This document shows positions 25,142 through 33,638 of a stretch of 64,000 bases of DNA, piece by piece (the stretch's first letter is position 1; each line of letters starts with the position of its first letter). The position numbers were made by a program, and so were the translations under genes. The notes below the pieces were generated by a model, which did not search any database, had not been told where the DNA came from, and saw only the letters and a list, made by a program, of their open reading frames with translations. The stretch lies in the NCBI GenBank assembly GCA_963755085.1, contig CAVWIN010000014.1, positions 62,001 to 126,000 on the forward strand, read 5' to 3'. The stretch is from JACVRM01 sp963755085. GTDB taxonomy: Bacteria; Actinomycetota; Thermoleophilia; Gaiellales; Gaiellaceae.

Positions 25142-26542
25142 ATGTCCGTGACGCCCGCGCGCCCGGCGGCCGAGACGGTGGAGGAGCTCGACCGCCGCTT
25201 TGTCTTCCATCCGTTCACACAGCTCGACCAGCACGAGCGGGTCGGCTCTCCAACCGTCATCGTCGAGGGCAGCGGCGCGCGCCTCACCGACATCCACGGG
25301 CGCAGCTACATCGACGGCATGGCGGGCCTCTGGTGCGTCAACGTCGGCTACGGCCGCCGCGAGCTCGCCGAGACGCTGCGAGAGCACGCGGAGCGGCTCG
25401 GCTACTACCACGCGTTCTCGTCGATGGGCACCGAGACGCCCGCGCTGCTGGCCGACCGGCTGATCGGGCTCGCCCCGGCCGGCATGTCGAAGGTGTTCTT
25501 CGGGTGCACGGGGTCGGATGCCAACGACACCCAGGTCAAGCTCGTCTGGTACTACAACAACGTCCTCGGCCGGTCCGAGAAGAAGAAGATCATCGCGCGG
25601 CAGCGGGGCTATCACGGCGTCACCGTGATGTCGGCGAGCCTGACCGGCCTGCCCGGCCTGCACGCGAAGTTCGACCTGCCGCTGCCGATGGTCCGCCACA
25701 CCACGGCGCCGCACCGGCTCTGGGAGGCGGAGCCCGGGATGACCGACGAGGAGTTCGCGCAGAAGCTCGCCGACGACCTCGAAGCGCTCATCCTCGAGGA
25801 GGGGCCGGAGACCGTGGCCGCCTTCTTCGCCGAGCCGATCCAGGGCGCGGGCGGCGTGCTCGTGCCGCCTGCGACATACTTCGAGCGCATCCAGGAGGTG
25901 CTCCGCCGCCACGACGTGCTGCTCGTCGCGGACGAGGTGATCACCGCCTTCGGCCGCCTCGGGCAGTGGTTCGGCAGCGACGTCTTCGGTATCGAGCCAG
26001 ACCTGATGACCGTCGCCAAGGGGCTGACGTCCGGCTACGTGCCGCTCTCGGCGTGCATCGTCTCCGAGCGCGTCTGGCGCGTGCTCGTGGACGGGAGCGC
26101 GGAGGGCCCCTTCGGCCACGGCTACACCTACAGCGCGCATCCACTCGCAGCGGCCGTGGCGATGCGGAACCTCGACCTGATCGACGACGAGGGGCTCGTC
26201 GCGCAGGCGGGCGCCCGCGGCGCGCTCATGCACGAGCTGCTGCAGGAGGCGTTCGCCGACCACCCGCTCGTGGGCGAGGTGCGCGGCCAGGCGCTGATCG
26301 GCGCGCTCGAGTTCGTCGCCTCGCGCGAGCCGCCCACGAAGTTCGACCCGGCCCGCAAGGTCGGCCCGCGGATCGCCCAGCGCTGCCTGGAGCTGGGACT
26401 GATCACGCGCGCGCTGCCCGCGACCGACGCGATCTCGTTCTCGCCGCCCTTCGTGATCACCGAGGAGGAGGTGGCCGAGCTCGTGCGGATCGCACGCGCA
26501 GCCGTGGACGACGTCGGCGTCGAGCTCCGGAACGAGGAGTGA
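25142..26542 (+). CDS. class III (omega) aminotransferase
   Basis: 466 residues. PLP-type landmarks: HPFTQLDQHERVG near the start, YIDGMAGLWCVNVGYGRRELAE, FFGCTGSDANDTQVKLVWYYNN, the FAEPIQGAGGV and DEVITAFGR blocks, and the Schiff-base lysine in MTVAKGLTSGYVPLSA. The size and motifs fit omega-amino acid:pyruvate and diamine transaminases. An AGGAGGG ribosome site lies 6 nt before the ATG. It is the first gene of a four-gene operon with an NAD-kinase-like protein and two P-protein halves. It might make or remove an amino group on the same compound that the P-protein decarboxylates. Confidence 0.85.
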   Translation: MSVTPARPAAETVEELDRRFVFHPFTQLDQHERVGSPTVIVEGSGARLTDIHGRSYIDGMAGLWCVNVGYGRRELAETLREHAERLGYYHAFSSMGTETPALLADRLIGLAPAGMSKVFFGCTGSDANDTQVKLVWYYNNVLGRSEKKKIIARQRGYHGVTVMSASLTGLPGLHAKFDLPLPMVRHTTAPHRLWEAEPGMTDEEFAQKLADDLEALILEEGPETVAAFFAEPIQGAGGVLVPPATYFERIQEVLRRHDVLLVADEVITAFGRLGQWFGSDVFGIEPDLMTVAKGLTSGYVPLSACIVSERVWRVLVDGSAEGPFGHGYTYSAHPLAAAVAMRNLDLIDDEGLVAQAGARGALMHELLQEAFADHPLVGEVRGQALIGALEFVASREPPTKFDPARKVGPRIAQRCLELGLITRALPATDAISFSPPFVITEEEVAELVRIARAAVDDVGVELRNEE

Positions 26543-27660
26543 GCGTGCCCCGCCTCGGCCTGATCGTGAACCCGATCGCCGGCATGGGCGGGCGCGTCGG
26601 GCTGAAGGGCACGGACGGCATGGTCGAGGAGGCGCTGGCGCTCGGCGCGACGCCGGTCGCAGCCGCACGTGCGCACCGGGCGCTCGCGCGGCTGGAGCGC
26701 TGCCGCGCCGAGCTGCAGGTCGTGGCGGCGGCGGGCTCGATGGGCGCCGAGCTCGCGGCGGGTCACGCCTTCGCCACGGAGGAGCTCCCGGCCGGGCACG
26801 AGAACGGCGAGACGACGGCCGAGGACACGCGCGCGGCGGCGGTCGAGCTCGAGCGCCGCCGCGTCGACCTGATCCTGTTCGCCGGCGGCGACGGCACCAC
26901 GCGCGACATCCACGACGCCGTCGGCGACCGGCTGCCGATCCTGGGCATCCCGACGGGCGTGAAGATGCACTCGGGCGTGTTCGCCACGACGCCCGAGAAC
27001 GCGGGCGAGGTGGCGGCCTCGTTCGTCGCCGCCGGCCCGCGCGCCCGCCTGCGCGAGGCGGAGGTCGTGGACGTGGACGAGGACGCCGTTCGCGCGGGCT
27101 CGCTCGCGACGAGGCTCTACGGCGCGGCGCAGGTGCCCGATGACCGCGTCCGCGTGCAGATCGCGAAGGCGCGCGCCGTCGCCTCCGACGACGTCGCGCT
27201 CGACGCCGTCTGCGCGCAGCTCGCGGCGGCGATGGACCCGCGGCGCATCTACGTGCTCGGGCCGGGGACGACCACGAGGCGCGTTGCCCGCCACCTGGGC
27301 CTGCCGAAGACCCTGCTCGGCGTGGACGCGGTCCGCGGCGGACGGCTGCACGGCGCCGACCTCGGCGAGCGCGAGCTGCTCCAGCTCCTGGACGGCGAGT
27401 CGGCGACGCTGATCGTGGGCGTCGTCGGCGGGCAGGGCGCGCTCTTCGGCCGCGGCAACCAGCAGCTGAGCCCCGCCGTGCTCCGGCGCATCGGCATCGA
27501 CAACGTCGAGATCGTCGCGGGCCTGAACAAGCTCGTCGCCCTCGACCCGCCCTGGCTGCGCGTCGACACCGGCGACGCCGATCTCGACGCCGAGCTCTCC
27601 GGCTACCGGCGCGTCCACGTCGGGCCCGGTCGAACCCTCGTCTACAAGGTGGCCGCATGA
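26539..27660 (+). CDS. ATP-NAD kinase family protein (AcoX-like)
   Basis: 373 residues from the GTG overlapping the aminotransferase stop; a GTG two codons later gives PRLGLIVNPIAG as the start. Motifs are LIVNPIAGMGG near the N-terminus and the kinase/diacylglycerol-type GGDGTTRDIHDAV, then GIPTGVKMHSGVF. This subgroup is found next to dehydrogenase or acetoin operons (AcoX) and has no firmly known reaction. The next gene overlaps by ATGA. Its place between an aminotransferase and glycine-decarboxylase-like genes suggests a cofactor-supply or substrate-kinase role, which is speculative. Confidence 0.75.
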   Translation: MSVPRLGLIVNPIAGMGGRVGLKGTDGMVEEALALGATPVAAARAHRALARLERCRAELQVVAAAGSMGAELAAGHAFATEELPAGHENGETTAEDTRAAAVELERRRVDLILFAGGDGTTRDIHDAVGDRLPILGIPTGVKMHSGVFATTPENAGEVAASFVAAGPRARLREAEVVDVDEDAVRAGSLATRLYGAAQVPDDRVRVQIAKARAVASDDVALDAVCAQLAAAMDPRRIYVLGPGTTTRRVARHLGLPKTLLGVDAVRGGRLHGADLGERELLQLLDGESATLIVGVVGGQGALFGRGNQQLSPAVLRRIGIDNVEIVAGLNKLVALDPPWLRVDTGDADLDAELSGYRRVHVGPGRTLVYKVAA

Positions 27661-29042
27661 CAGCGCATCCGTACATGCCCAACTCGACGCCCGAGCTCCG
27701 CCGCGCACTGCTCGACGCGGTCGGGGTCGACGACGTCGAGGAGCTCTTCGTCCAGATTCCGGCGCGGCACCGCCTGCACGGCGACCTCGATCTGCCGCCC
27801 GCGGTTCCGTCCGAGGTGGCGCTGCGGCGGCAGCTGCTCGACCTGCTGTCGCGGAACGAGACGTGCGAGCGGAACCTCAGCTTCCTGGGCGGCGGCATCT
27901 GGCAGCACCACGTGCCCGCGATCGTGGACGAGATCGCCCGCCGCAGCGAGTTCCTGACCCCGGTCTGGGGCACGCCGTCGTCCGACCACGGCCGCAACCA
28001 GGCCTGGTTCGAGTTCGCGAGCCAGCTCGGCGAGCTCGTGGGGATGGACTTCGTCGGCCTGCCCGTCTACAGCTGGGGCTGCGCCGAGGGGCACGCCCTG
28101 CGCATGGCCGTCCGCCTCACCGGCCGGGGCCGCGTGCTGGTCTCCCGCGCCGTCGCCCCCGAGCGGCTCGACGTGATCCGCACCTACTGCGGCTCGCCCG
28201 ACCTCGCGCGGCACATCGACGTCGAGCTCGTCGACTACGAACCGGAGACCGGCGCCCTCGCCCTCGCCGACCTACGCGCCAAGCTGCGGCCGGACGTCGC
28301 GGCCGTGCTGTTCGAGAACCCCGGCTTCCTGGGCGCGATCGAAGCGAACGCGGCCGGGATCGCCGCCCTTGCCCGCGAGGCCGGTGCGGAGACGATCGTC
28401 GGCGTCGACCCGATCTCGCTCGGCGTGCTCGCACCGCCGTCGGACTACGGGGCGGACATCGTCGTCGGCTCCGTGCAGCCGCTCGGCGTGCACATGTCCG
28501 CCGGCGGCGGGGCCGGCGGCTTCATCGCCACCAGGGACGAGGAGCGGTACGCGCGCGAGTACCCGACGCTCAACCTCAGCATCGCCGAGACCATCGAGGG
28601 CGAGTACGGCTTCGGCATCGCGCTCTTCGAGCAGACGTCGTACGGCAGCCGCGAGGACGGCAACGACTGGACGGGCAACTCCGTCTACCTGCACGCCGTC
28701 GCGAATGCCGCCTACATGGCCGCGATGGGGCCGGAGGGCTTCGCGGAGGTGGGGAGGCTCATCCTCGGCCGGAGCCACTACGCGGCCCGGCGCCTCGCCG
28801 AGATCGACGGCGTCCGCGTGCGCTTCCCGGAGGGATTCTTCAAGGAGCTCGTCGTCACGTTCGACCACGCCACGGTCGCCGACGTCAACCGCGGGCTGCG
28901 CGAGCGGGGGATCTTCGGCGGCCTCGACCTCTCGACCGACTTCCCCGAGCTCGGCCAGAGCGCGCTCGTCTGCGTCACCGAGGTGCACACGCAGGCCGAC
29001 CTGGACCGGTTCGCCGACGCAGTGAAGGAGGTGCTCTCGTGA
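27657..29042 (+). CDS. gcvPA: glycine dehydrogenase (decarboxylating) P-protein subunit 1-like
   Basis: 461 residues, the standard length for the alpha half of two-part P-proteins. Typical blocks are YMPNSTPELRRALLDAVG, NLSFLGGGIWQHHVP, TPVWGTPSSDHGRNQAWFEF (the usual TPYQPEISQG is replaced), and PLGVHMSAGGGAGGFIATRDE. The highly conserved TPYQ segment of true GcvPA differs, so this may be a paralogue acting on a substrate other than glycine. No gcvH or gcvT is present in the window. Coupled by ATGA and GTGA overlaps to its neighbours. Confidence 0.75.
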   Translation: MTAHPYMPNSTPELRRALLDAVGVDDVEELFVQIPARHRLHGDLDLPPAVPSEVALRRQLLDLLSRNETCERNLSFLGGGIWQHHVPAIVDEIARRSEFLTPVWGTPSSDHGRNQAWFEFASQLGELVGMDFVGLPVYSWGCAEGHALRMAVRLTGRGRVLVSRAVAPERLDVIRTYCGSPDLARHIDVELVDYEPETGALALADLRAKLRPDVAAVLFENPGFLGAIEANAAGIAALAREAGAETIVGVDPISLGVLAPPSDYGADIVVGSVQPLGVHMSAGGGAGGFIATRDEERYAREYPTLNLSIAETIEGEYGFGIALFEQTSYGSREDGNDWTGNSVYLHAVANAAYMAAMGPEGFAEVGRLILGRSHYAARRLAEIDGVRVRFPEGFFKELVVTFDHATVADVNRGLRERGIFGGLDLSTDFPELGQSALVCVTEVHTQADLDRFADAVKEVLS

Positions 29043-31376
29043 GCCCGCGCCGCTACCACGCCGCCGTCTGGGACGAGCCCCTGGCGATGGAGATGGGCGC
29101 GCCCGGCCGTCGCGGCGTCGTCTTCGGCGACGTCGAGCCCGCCGTGCGCGCGCTCGTCGGCGACCCGGCGGCGCTGGTGCCCGAAGGCCTGCGCCGCGAG
29201 ACGGCGCCCGACGCTGCCGGAGCTCTCCGAGCCGGAGGTGCTCCGCCACTACCTGCACCTGTCGCAGGAGACGCTCGGGATGATGGGCGTCAGCCTCTTC
29301 GGCACCTGCACGATGAAGTACAACCCGCGCCTCGCCTGGGAGCTCGTCGCCCGGCCCGAGATCGCCGAGCTCCACCCCGAGCAGGACGACGAGACGCTGC
29401 AGGGCGTGCTCGCGATCGTCCACGGCCTCGACCTGTTCCTCCGCGGCGTCTCGGGGATGGACCGCTTCGTCTTCCAACCGGGCGGCGGCGCGCACGCGGC
29501 CTACACGCACGCCGTCATCACGCGCGCGTACCACGCGGCCCGCGGCGAGCTCGCTCAGCGCGACGAGATCGTGACCACGATCCAGGCGCACCCATGCAAC
29601 GCAGCGACGGCGGCCGCGGCGGGATTCAAGGTCGTGACGCTGCCGCTCGAGGAGAAGGGCTACCCGTCGCTGGAGGCGCTCAAGGCGGCGGTCTCCGAGC
29701 GCACCGCCTCGCTGATGGTCAACAACCCCGACGACATGGGCATCTACAACCCGGAGATCGACCGCTGGGTCGAGGTCGTGCACGACGCAGGCGGCCTCTG
29801 CTTCTACGACCACGCCAACTTCAACGGCGTCATGGGGAAGCTGAAGGCGCGCGACCTCGGCTTCGACGCGTGCATGTACATGCTGCACAAGACCTTCGGC
29901 GCGCCCAAGGCGGGCGGCGGGCCGGCCGTCGGCGCGTACGGGTGCAGCGAGGAGCTGGCCCGGTTCCTGCCGGAGCCGCTCGTCGTCGAGGAGGGCGGGC
30001 GCTACCGGCTCGACCGCGACCGGCCGGACAGCATCGGCAAGGTGCGCGAGTTCTGGGGGAACGTGCCGCAGCTCGTCTACGCCTACACGTGGAGCCGCGC
30101 GATGGGAGCCGAGGGGCTGCAGGAGGCGTCGGATATGTCCGTGCTGCTGAACAACTACATGGAGACGCGGCTGCTCGCGATTCGTGGCGTCACGAAGTCA
30201 CACCCGCACCTGACCGCGCCGCGGATGGAGATGACGCGCTACAGCCTCGAGACGCTCGAGCAGGAAACCGGAATCACGGTCGTCGACGTGCAGAACCGGA
30301 TGGTCGACTTCGGCATCGACGCGTTCTGGCTCAGCCACGAGCCGTGGGTCGTGCCGCAGCCGTTCACGCCCGAGGCCGGCGAGATGTGGTCGAAGGAGGA
30401 CGTTGACGAGTGGATCGACGTGCTCGCGCACGTCGTCGACGAGGCGTACACGAACCCGGAGCTCGTGCGCACGGCGCCGCACAACCAGGCGATCCGCAAG
30501 CTCGACGGCCGCAACCTCGACGACCCGGACGTGTGGGCGACGACCTGGCGCGCATTCCGGCGCAAGCGGCCGGCCGCCGGCGGACGGCGCGGCCGTGGAC
30601 GCGCCCGCGACGGTCTCGACCTGAGCGCGGCGGTGCCGGAGCTCCTCGCCGGGCGGGCCGCGCTCGTCACCGGCGGCGCGCGCGGGCTCGGCGCCGCGAT
30701 CGCCAGAACCTTCGCCGCGGCCGGCGCGAGCGGCGCCGTCGTCGATCTCGAGACGGGCGACGTGCCGCCGGGCTGGTTCTCGCTCGTGGGCGACGTCACC
30801 GACGAGGCGTCGCTCGCACGCGCGATCGACGAGGCCGTCGAGCGACTCGGCCGGCTGGACGTCGTGGTCGCGAACGCGGGCGTGGTGCCGCCCTGGACGG
30901 AAACGGCAGAGATCGACCTCGAGGAACTCGACCGTGTGCTCGCCGTCAACGTGCGGGGGGTCGCGGCGACACTGAAGCACACGGTGCCCGCGCTCCGGGA
31001 GCGCGGCGGGTCGATCGTCGTGATGGCCTCGCTGAACGCGCACCGCGCCCACTCCCGGCAGCACATCTACACCGTCTCCAAGCACGCGGTGCTGGGGCTC
31101 GCGCGGTCGGCCGCCCTCGACCTCGGCCGCTACGGCATCCGCGTGAACGCGATCGGGCCGGGGCCGGTGCTCACCGACGCCTTCCGCGATCGGCTCGAGC
31201 GCCGCGCGGCCGAAGGCGGGCTGCCCTTCGATGAGGCCGTGCGGCAAGCGAGCGACACCGCGCTCGGGAGGATGGTCACCGAGGAGGACGTGGCTCGCGT
31301 GGCGCTCTTCTTCGCGAGCGACCTCTCGTCGGGCGTCACCGGCACGCTGCTGCCGGTAGACGGCGGCCTGGCATAG
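29039..31376 (+). CDS. gcvPB: P-protein subunit 2-like (GcvPB) fused to a C-terminal SDR; one +1 frameshift
   Basis: The GTG at 29039 starts SPRRYHAAVWDEPLAMEMG. One extra base at 29211-29213 moves reading to LPELSEPEVLRHYLHLSQ, and then the frame stays open to the end (778 residues in all). The PLP lysine is in MYMLHKTFGAPKAGGGP. After the P-protein end at about NLDDPDVWATTWRAF a basic linker leads without a stop into a full SDR from about 30633 (ALVTGGARGLGAAIA, VVANAGVVPPW, YTVSKHAVLGLARSA, ending LLPVDGGLA). A GTG at 30633 could also start the SDR separately, and a second consensus error could have hidden a stop, so the fusion needs proof. Confidence 0.7.
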
Positions 31377-31393
31377 GCCCTCTCGGCGTCTTG

Positions 31394-31408
31394 GGGGATT
31401 AGATCCCC
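31394..31408. terminator. small hairpin between convergent genes
   Basis: GGGGAT and ATCCCC pair around a TAG loop, 18 nt after the SDR stop and 60 nt before the convergent gene's stop. No U tract is present, so termination is only suggested. Confidence 0.3.
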
Positions 31409-31467
31409 GGCGGCTAGAGCCTTTAGCTGCGGCTCAGCCGGCTTCGGCATCCCTGCGCGCGGCCTGG

Positions 31468-32253
31468 CTACGGCTCCAGCGCGGCGGGGCCGAAGACGGC
31501 GCCGACCCAGAGATCGTCGTCGCCGGCATCCTCGGGAATCGGCTCGCCGAGCAACTCGTCGACCGCGGCGGCAAGCAGTGGAAGCTGCGTGCTCGCGCCG
31601 GCGAAATTCTCGGCCACCGCCTCCCGAACCTCGGCCCGCCGCTCGTCGGTCGCCAGGCTCCTGGCGAGAGCACGTTTCGACTGCTCGACGAACTCGGCCG
31701 AGCGAGTGTCGACGGTCGTCGCGACGAACGACGCGGCGGCCCCGTGGCGCTCCTCGTCCGGGATGTCGGTGACGCCCACCTCGGAGGCTGCGTGAAGCGC
31801 GATGCGTCGCCGCTCGTCGGGCGTTGCCGCTTGCAGCTCTTCCTCGAGCTCCTCCATGTGAAGTGCAAAGGCGACACCGTCCGCGACCATCTCGCCTGCG
31901 AGCTGCGCGACGAGCGCGCCCGCGAGACGGTTGTCGGTGACTGGTCGCGCCAGCTCCGCGCGCGCGGCCGCGTAGCGGGCAAGACGCTCGTGGACGTCTG
32001 CCTCGAGGGCTTCGAGCTCCGCCGCGGCCTGATCGCGAAGCCCCTCGCCCCAGGCGGCGGCTGCGGCTGTCCGCGCGAGCTTCGCGATCTGAGCGGGGCG
32101 CCGAAAGTCGCCGATCGCGTCGGCGACCGTCTCCAGGCGCTCGCGATAGTTGCCGTAGCCGATGCCCTCCGCGAGCTCTTCGGCGACGAGCTGAGCGCTC
32201 TCGTCGTCCAATCGCACCGGGCGACTGTATCGATTCGTGACCGTTCTGGACAT
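31468..32253 (-). CDS. hypothetical helical protein
   Basis: 261 residues that I do not recognise. The protein is Ala/Glu-rich and predicted almost fully helical, with no membrane segment, signal peptide or Cys. It starts SRTVTNRYSRPVRLDDESAQLVAEE and ends in an acidic stretch (EDAGDDDLWVGAVFGPAALEP, in parts). This frame is preferred over two longer overlapping minus frames because its amino-acid composition is balanced and it keeps G/C at third positions. Monocistronic, convergent with the GcvP operon and divergent from the toxin-antitoxin pair. Confidence 0.55.
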   Translation of the reverse strand: MSRTVTNRYSRPVRLDDESAQLVAEELAEGIGYGNYRERLETVADAIGDFRRPAQIAKLARTAAAAAWGEGLRDQAAAELEALEADVHERLARYAAARAELARPVTDNRLAGALVAQLAGEMVADGVAFALHMEELEEELQAATPDERRRIALHAASEVGVTDIPDEERHGAAASFVATTVDTRSAEFVEQSKRALARSLATDERRAEVREAVAENFAGASTQLPLLAAAVDELLGEPIPEDAGDDDLWVGAVFGPAALEP

Positions 32254-32349
32254 CGCGTTCGCGTAGGCCGGCGGGCCCCTTGAGATGCGTACACCACCAG
32301 CTCTGACAAGGCCGACAGCTGGATACGCTCCTCGGCGGTGCCAGACGCT

Positions 32350-32378
32350 TTGCTGTCATAGCGTCATAGCGCTATGAT
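32350..32378 (+). promoter_or_regulatory. promoter of the toxin-antitoxin operon, apparently leaderless
   Basis: TTGCTG (32350-32355), 17 nt, TATGAT (32373-32378). The antitoxin ATG begins 7 nt after the -10 box, exactly where transcription should start. Confidence 0.55.
32355..32377. promoter_or_regulatory. palindromic operator of the toxin-antitoxin operon
   Basis: Two tandem GTCATAGC copies (32355-32362, 32363-32370) run into GCTATGA, so TCATAGCGCTATGA (32364-32377) is a perfect 14-nt palindrome. It covers the -10 box, the usual position for autorepression by an RHH antitoxin or the toxin-antitoxin complex. Confidence 0.6.
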
Positions 32379-32384
32379 GGGAGC

Positions 32385-32606
32385 ATGGCTAAGAAGAAGG
32401 CGACCGTCTACGTGGAGGAAGACGTGTTGCGTGCTGCCCGAGTCGCCGCCGCGCGGGCGGGGACGCGCGACTCCGAAGTGTTCGAGGCGGCCTTGCGCCG
32501 GTACCTCGGGTTCGAGCTGCTCGACCGCGTCTGGGCGCGAAGCGACCTCGACGCGGACGAGGCCCTGGCGCTCGCCGACGAGGCGAAGCACGCCACGCGC
32601 CCGTAG
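32385..32606 (+). CDS. RHH-type antitoxin
   Basis: 73 residues. The first half has the ribbon-helix-helix pattern, basic start then KKATVYVEEDVLRAARVAAARAG with a beta strand followed by two helices. The C-terminal half (LLDRVWARSDLDADEALALADEAKHATRP) is the toxin-wrapping tail typical of VapB-like antitoxins. Its TAG is followed immediately by the toxin GTG. The palindrome over its promoter supports autoregulation. Confidence 0.75.
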   Translation: MAKKKATVYVEEDVLRAARVAAARAGTRDSEVFEAALRRYLGFELLDRVWARSDLDADEALALADEAKHATRP

Positions 32607-33026
32607 GTGCTGCGCGCAGTCCTCGACGTAAACGTCCTCGTTGCCGGCGTGCTTTCCGGCCGCGGCGCGCCCGCTGAGGCGCTCGACCGATGGCGCAGCG
32701 GCGAGTTCGACCTCATCGTCTCGGACTCGCTTCTCGGTGAGTTGGGTCGAACTCTCAGCTATCCGAAAATCGCTTCACGCCTCGAGCCGGGTGAGTCCGG
32801 CCAGGTCGTCGCTGGACTCCGCGAACTCGGCGTCTGGGTCGAAGATCCTCCATCGGGAGAGCGGCTCGTCCCTGACGACCCCGGCGACGACTACCTCGTA
32901 GCGCTCGCCCGCGCGGCTAACGCACACGTGCTCGTGTCGGGCGACAACCACCTGCTCGAACTCCCGGAAGCGCATCCGCCCGTCGTGACGCCGCGCGTCT
33001 TCGTGGAGCGGCTCGCTCGGTCATGA
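32607..33026 (+). CDS. PIN-domain toxin (VapC-like ribonuclease)
   Basis: 139 residues from GTG directly after the antitoxin stop. Acidic metal-binding residues sit at the expected places: LDVNVLVAGVLSGRGAP (first Asp), the Glu in LLGELGRTLSYP, and PDDPGDDYLVALARAANAHVLVSGD (C-terminal acidic cluster). It fits the family described as putative toxin component near PIN domain. VapC-type toxins cleave tRNA or rRNA. A truncated relative of its 3' end lies at 8.6 kb, showing that the cassette has moved or been duplicated and lost elsewhere. Confidence 0.8.
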   Translation: MLRAVLDVNVLVAGVLSGRGAPAEALDRWRSGEFDLIVSDSLLGELGRTLSYPKIASRLEPGESGQVVAGLRELGVWVEDPPSGERLVPDDPGDDYLVALARAANAHVLVSGDNHLLELPEAHPPVVTPRVFVERLARS

Positions 33027-33040
33027 GCCCGAACAAATCC

Positions 33041-33253
33041 TTGTTCGACACCCGGTCGAGCAAGCGGATGCATCGATTGAGGAAGTCAAGTGCCAACGGC
33101 GAGTCCGGAACAGCGGATACGGACTGACCGGATCGGTTTCGCCGCAGAGCATGCGTTGTCCAACTCTGCGCCAAGCGGGAGTGTGGATTGGAGTACGGGG
33201 CTTGTCTCCGTCATCAGCAGCTCGCTGCAGCCTGGAAACCGAACTCGTTGCAG
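33041..33253. repeat. intergenic repeat block A (left border of the aromatic cluster)
   Basis: The gap between the toxin and pcaC contains TTGTTCGACACCCGGTCGA (33041-33059) and a composite GAGTACGG / GGCTTGTCTCCG / CTCGCTGCAG / CTCGTTGCAG (33191-33253). The same elements occur in the same order at 48801-48901, and the first motif recurs near 49046 and 8451. No gene is supported here. Confidence 0.45.
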
Positions 33254-33254
33254 G

Positions 33255-33638
33255 TCAGCCGCCGTCGCCCGGCCCGTCGAGAACCCTCTCCGCCACTGCG
33301 AAGGCCGAGTTGGCGGCCGGGACACCGCAGTAGACCGCGGTCTGCAGCAGCACTTCCTTGATCTCTTCGCGGCTGAGGCCGTTGCGGACCGCGGCGCGCA
33401 CATGCATGGCGAGCTCCTCGTGTCTGCCGAGGGCCACCAGCATGGCCAGCGTGATGCAGCTCCGCGTGCGGCGGTCGAGGCCTGGGCGCGCCCAGATCTC
33501 ACCCCACGCGTACCGAGTGATGAGGCTCTGGAAGTCGGCCGTGAGCTCGGTCGTGCGTGCCTGCGCCGCGTCGACGTGCTCGTCGCCCAGGACCTCCCGG
33601 CGGACGCGCAGTCCCTGCTCGAACGCCGGGTCGGTCAT
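33255..33638 (-). CDS. pcaC: 4-carboxymuconolactone decarboxylase
   Basis: 127 residues, the normal PcaC length. Conserved blocks are VRREVLGDEHVDAA, ITRYAWGEIWARPGLDRRTRSCITLAML, GRHEELAMHVRAAVRNG and LLQTAVYCGVPAANSAF, with the active-site Glu/Cys/His pattern of the family. It decarboxylates 4-carboxymuconolactone to 3-oxoadipate enol-lactone. It is the last gene of the operon; its ATG overlaps the pcaD stop. PcaC and PcaD are separate here, unlike the fused PcaL of many actinobacteria. Confidence 0.93.
   Translation of the reverse strand: MTDPAFEQGLRVRREVLGDEHVDAAQARTTELTADFQSLITRYAWGEIWARPGLDRRTRSCITLAMLVALGRHEELAMHVRAAVRNGLSREEIKEVLLQTAVYCGVPAANSAFAVAERVLDGPGDGG

Noticed and set aside
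21809..27997. Open minus-strand frame of more than 2000 codons opposite the lyase-to-GcvPA genes
   Set aside because: Arg/Pro/Ala-rich composition, no domain, and it lies antisense to several clearly conserved genes; a GC-skew artefact of high third-position GC.
31434..32359. Alternative minus-strand frames overlapping the hypothetical gene at 31468
   Set aside because: They are Ser/Arg-rich, while the chosen frame has balanced composition and third-position GC.
33041..33059. LexA/SOS box in the TTCGACACCCGGTCGA motif
   Set aside because: Actinobacterial LexA sites are TCGAAC-N4-GTTCGA; half sites here are TCGAC/GTCGA with a 5-nt centre, and no SOS gene follows.
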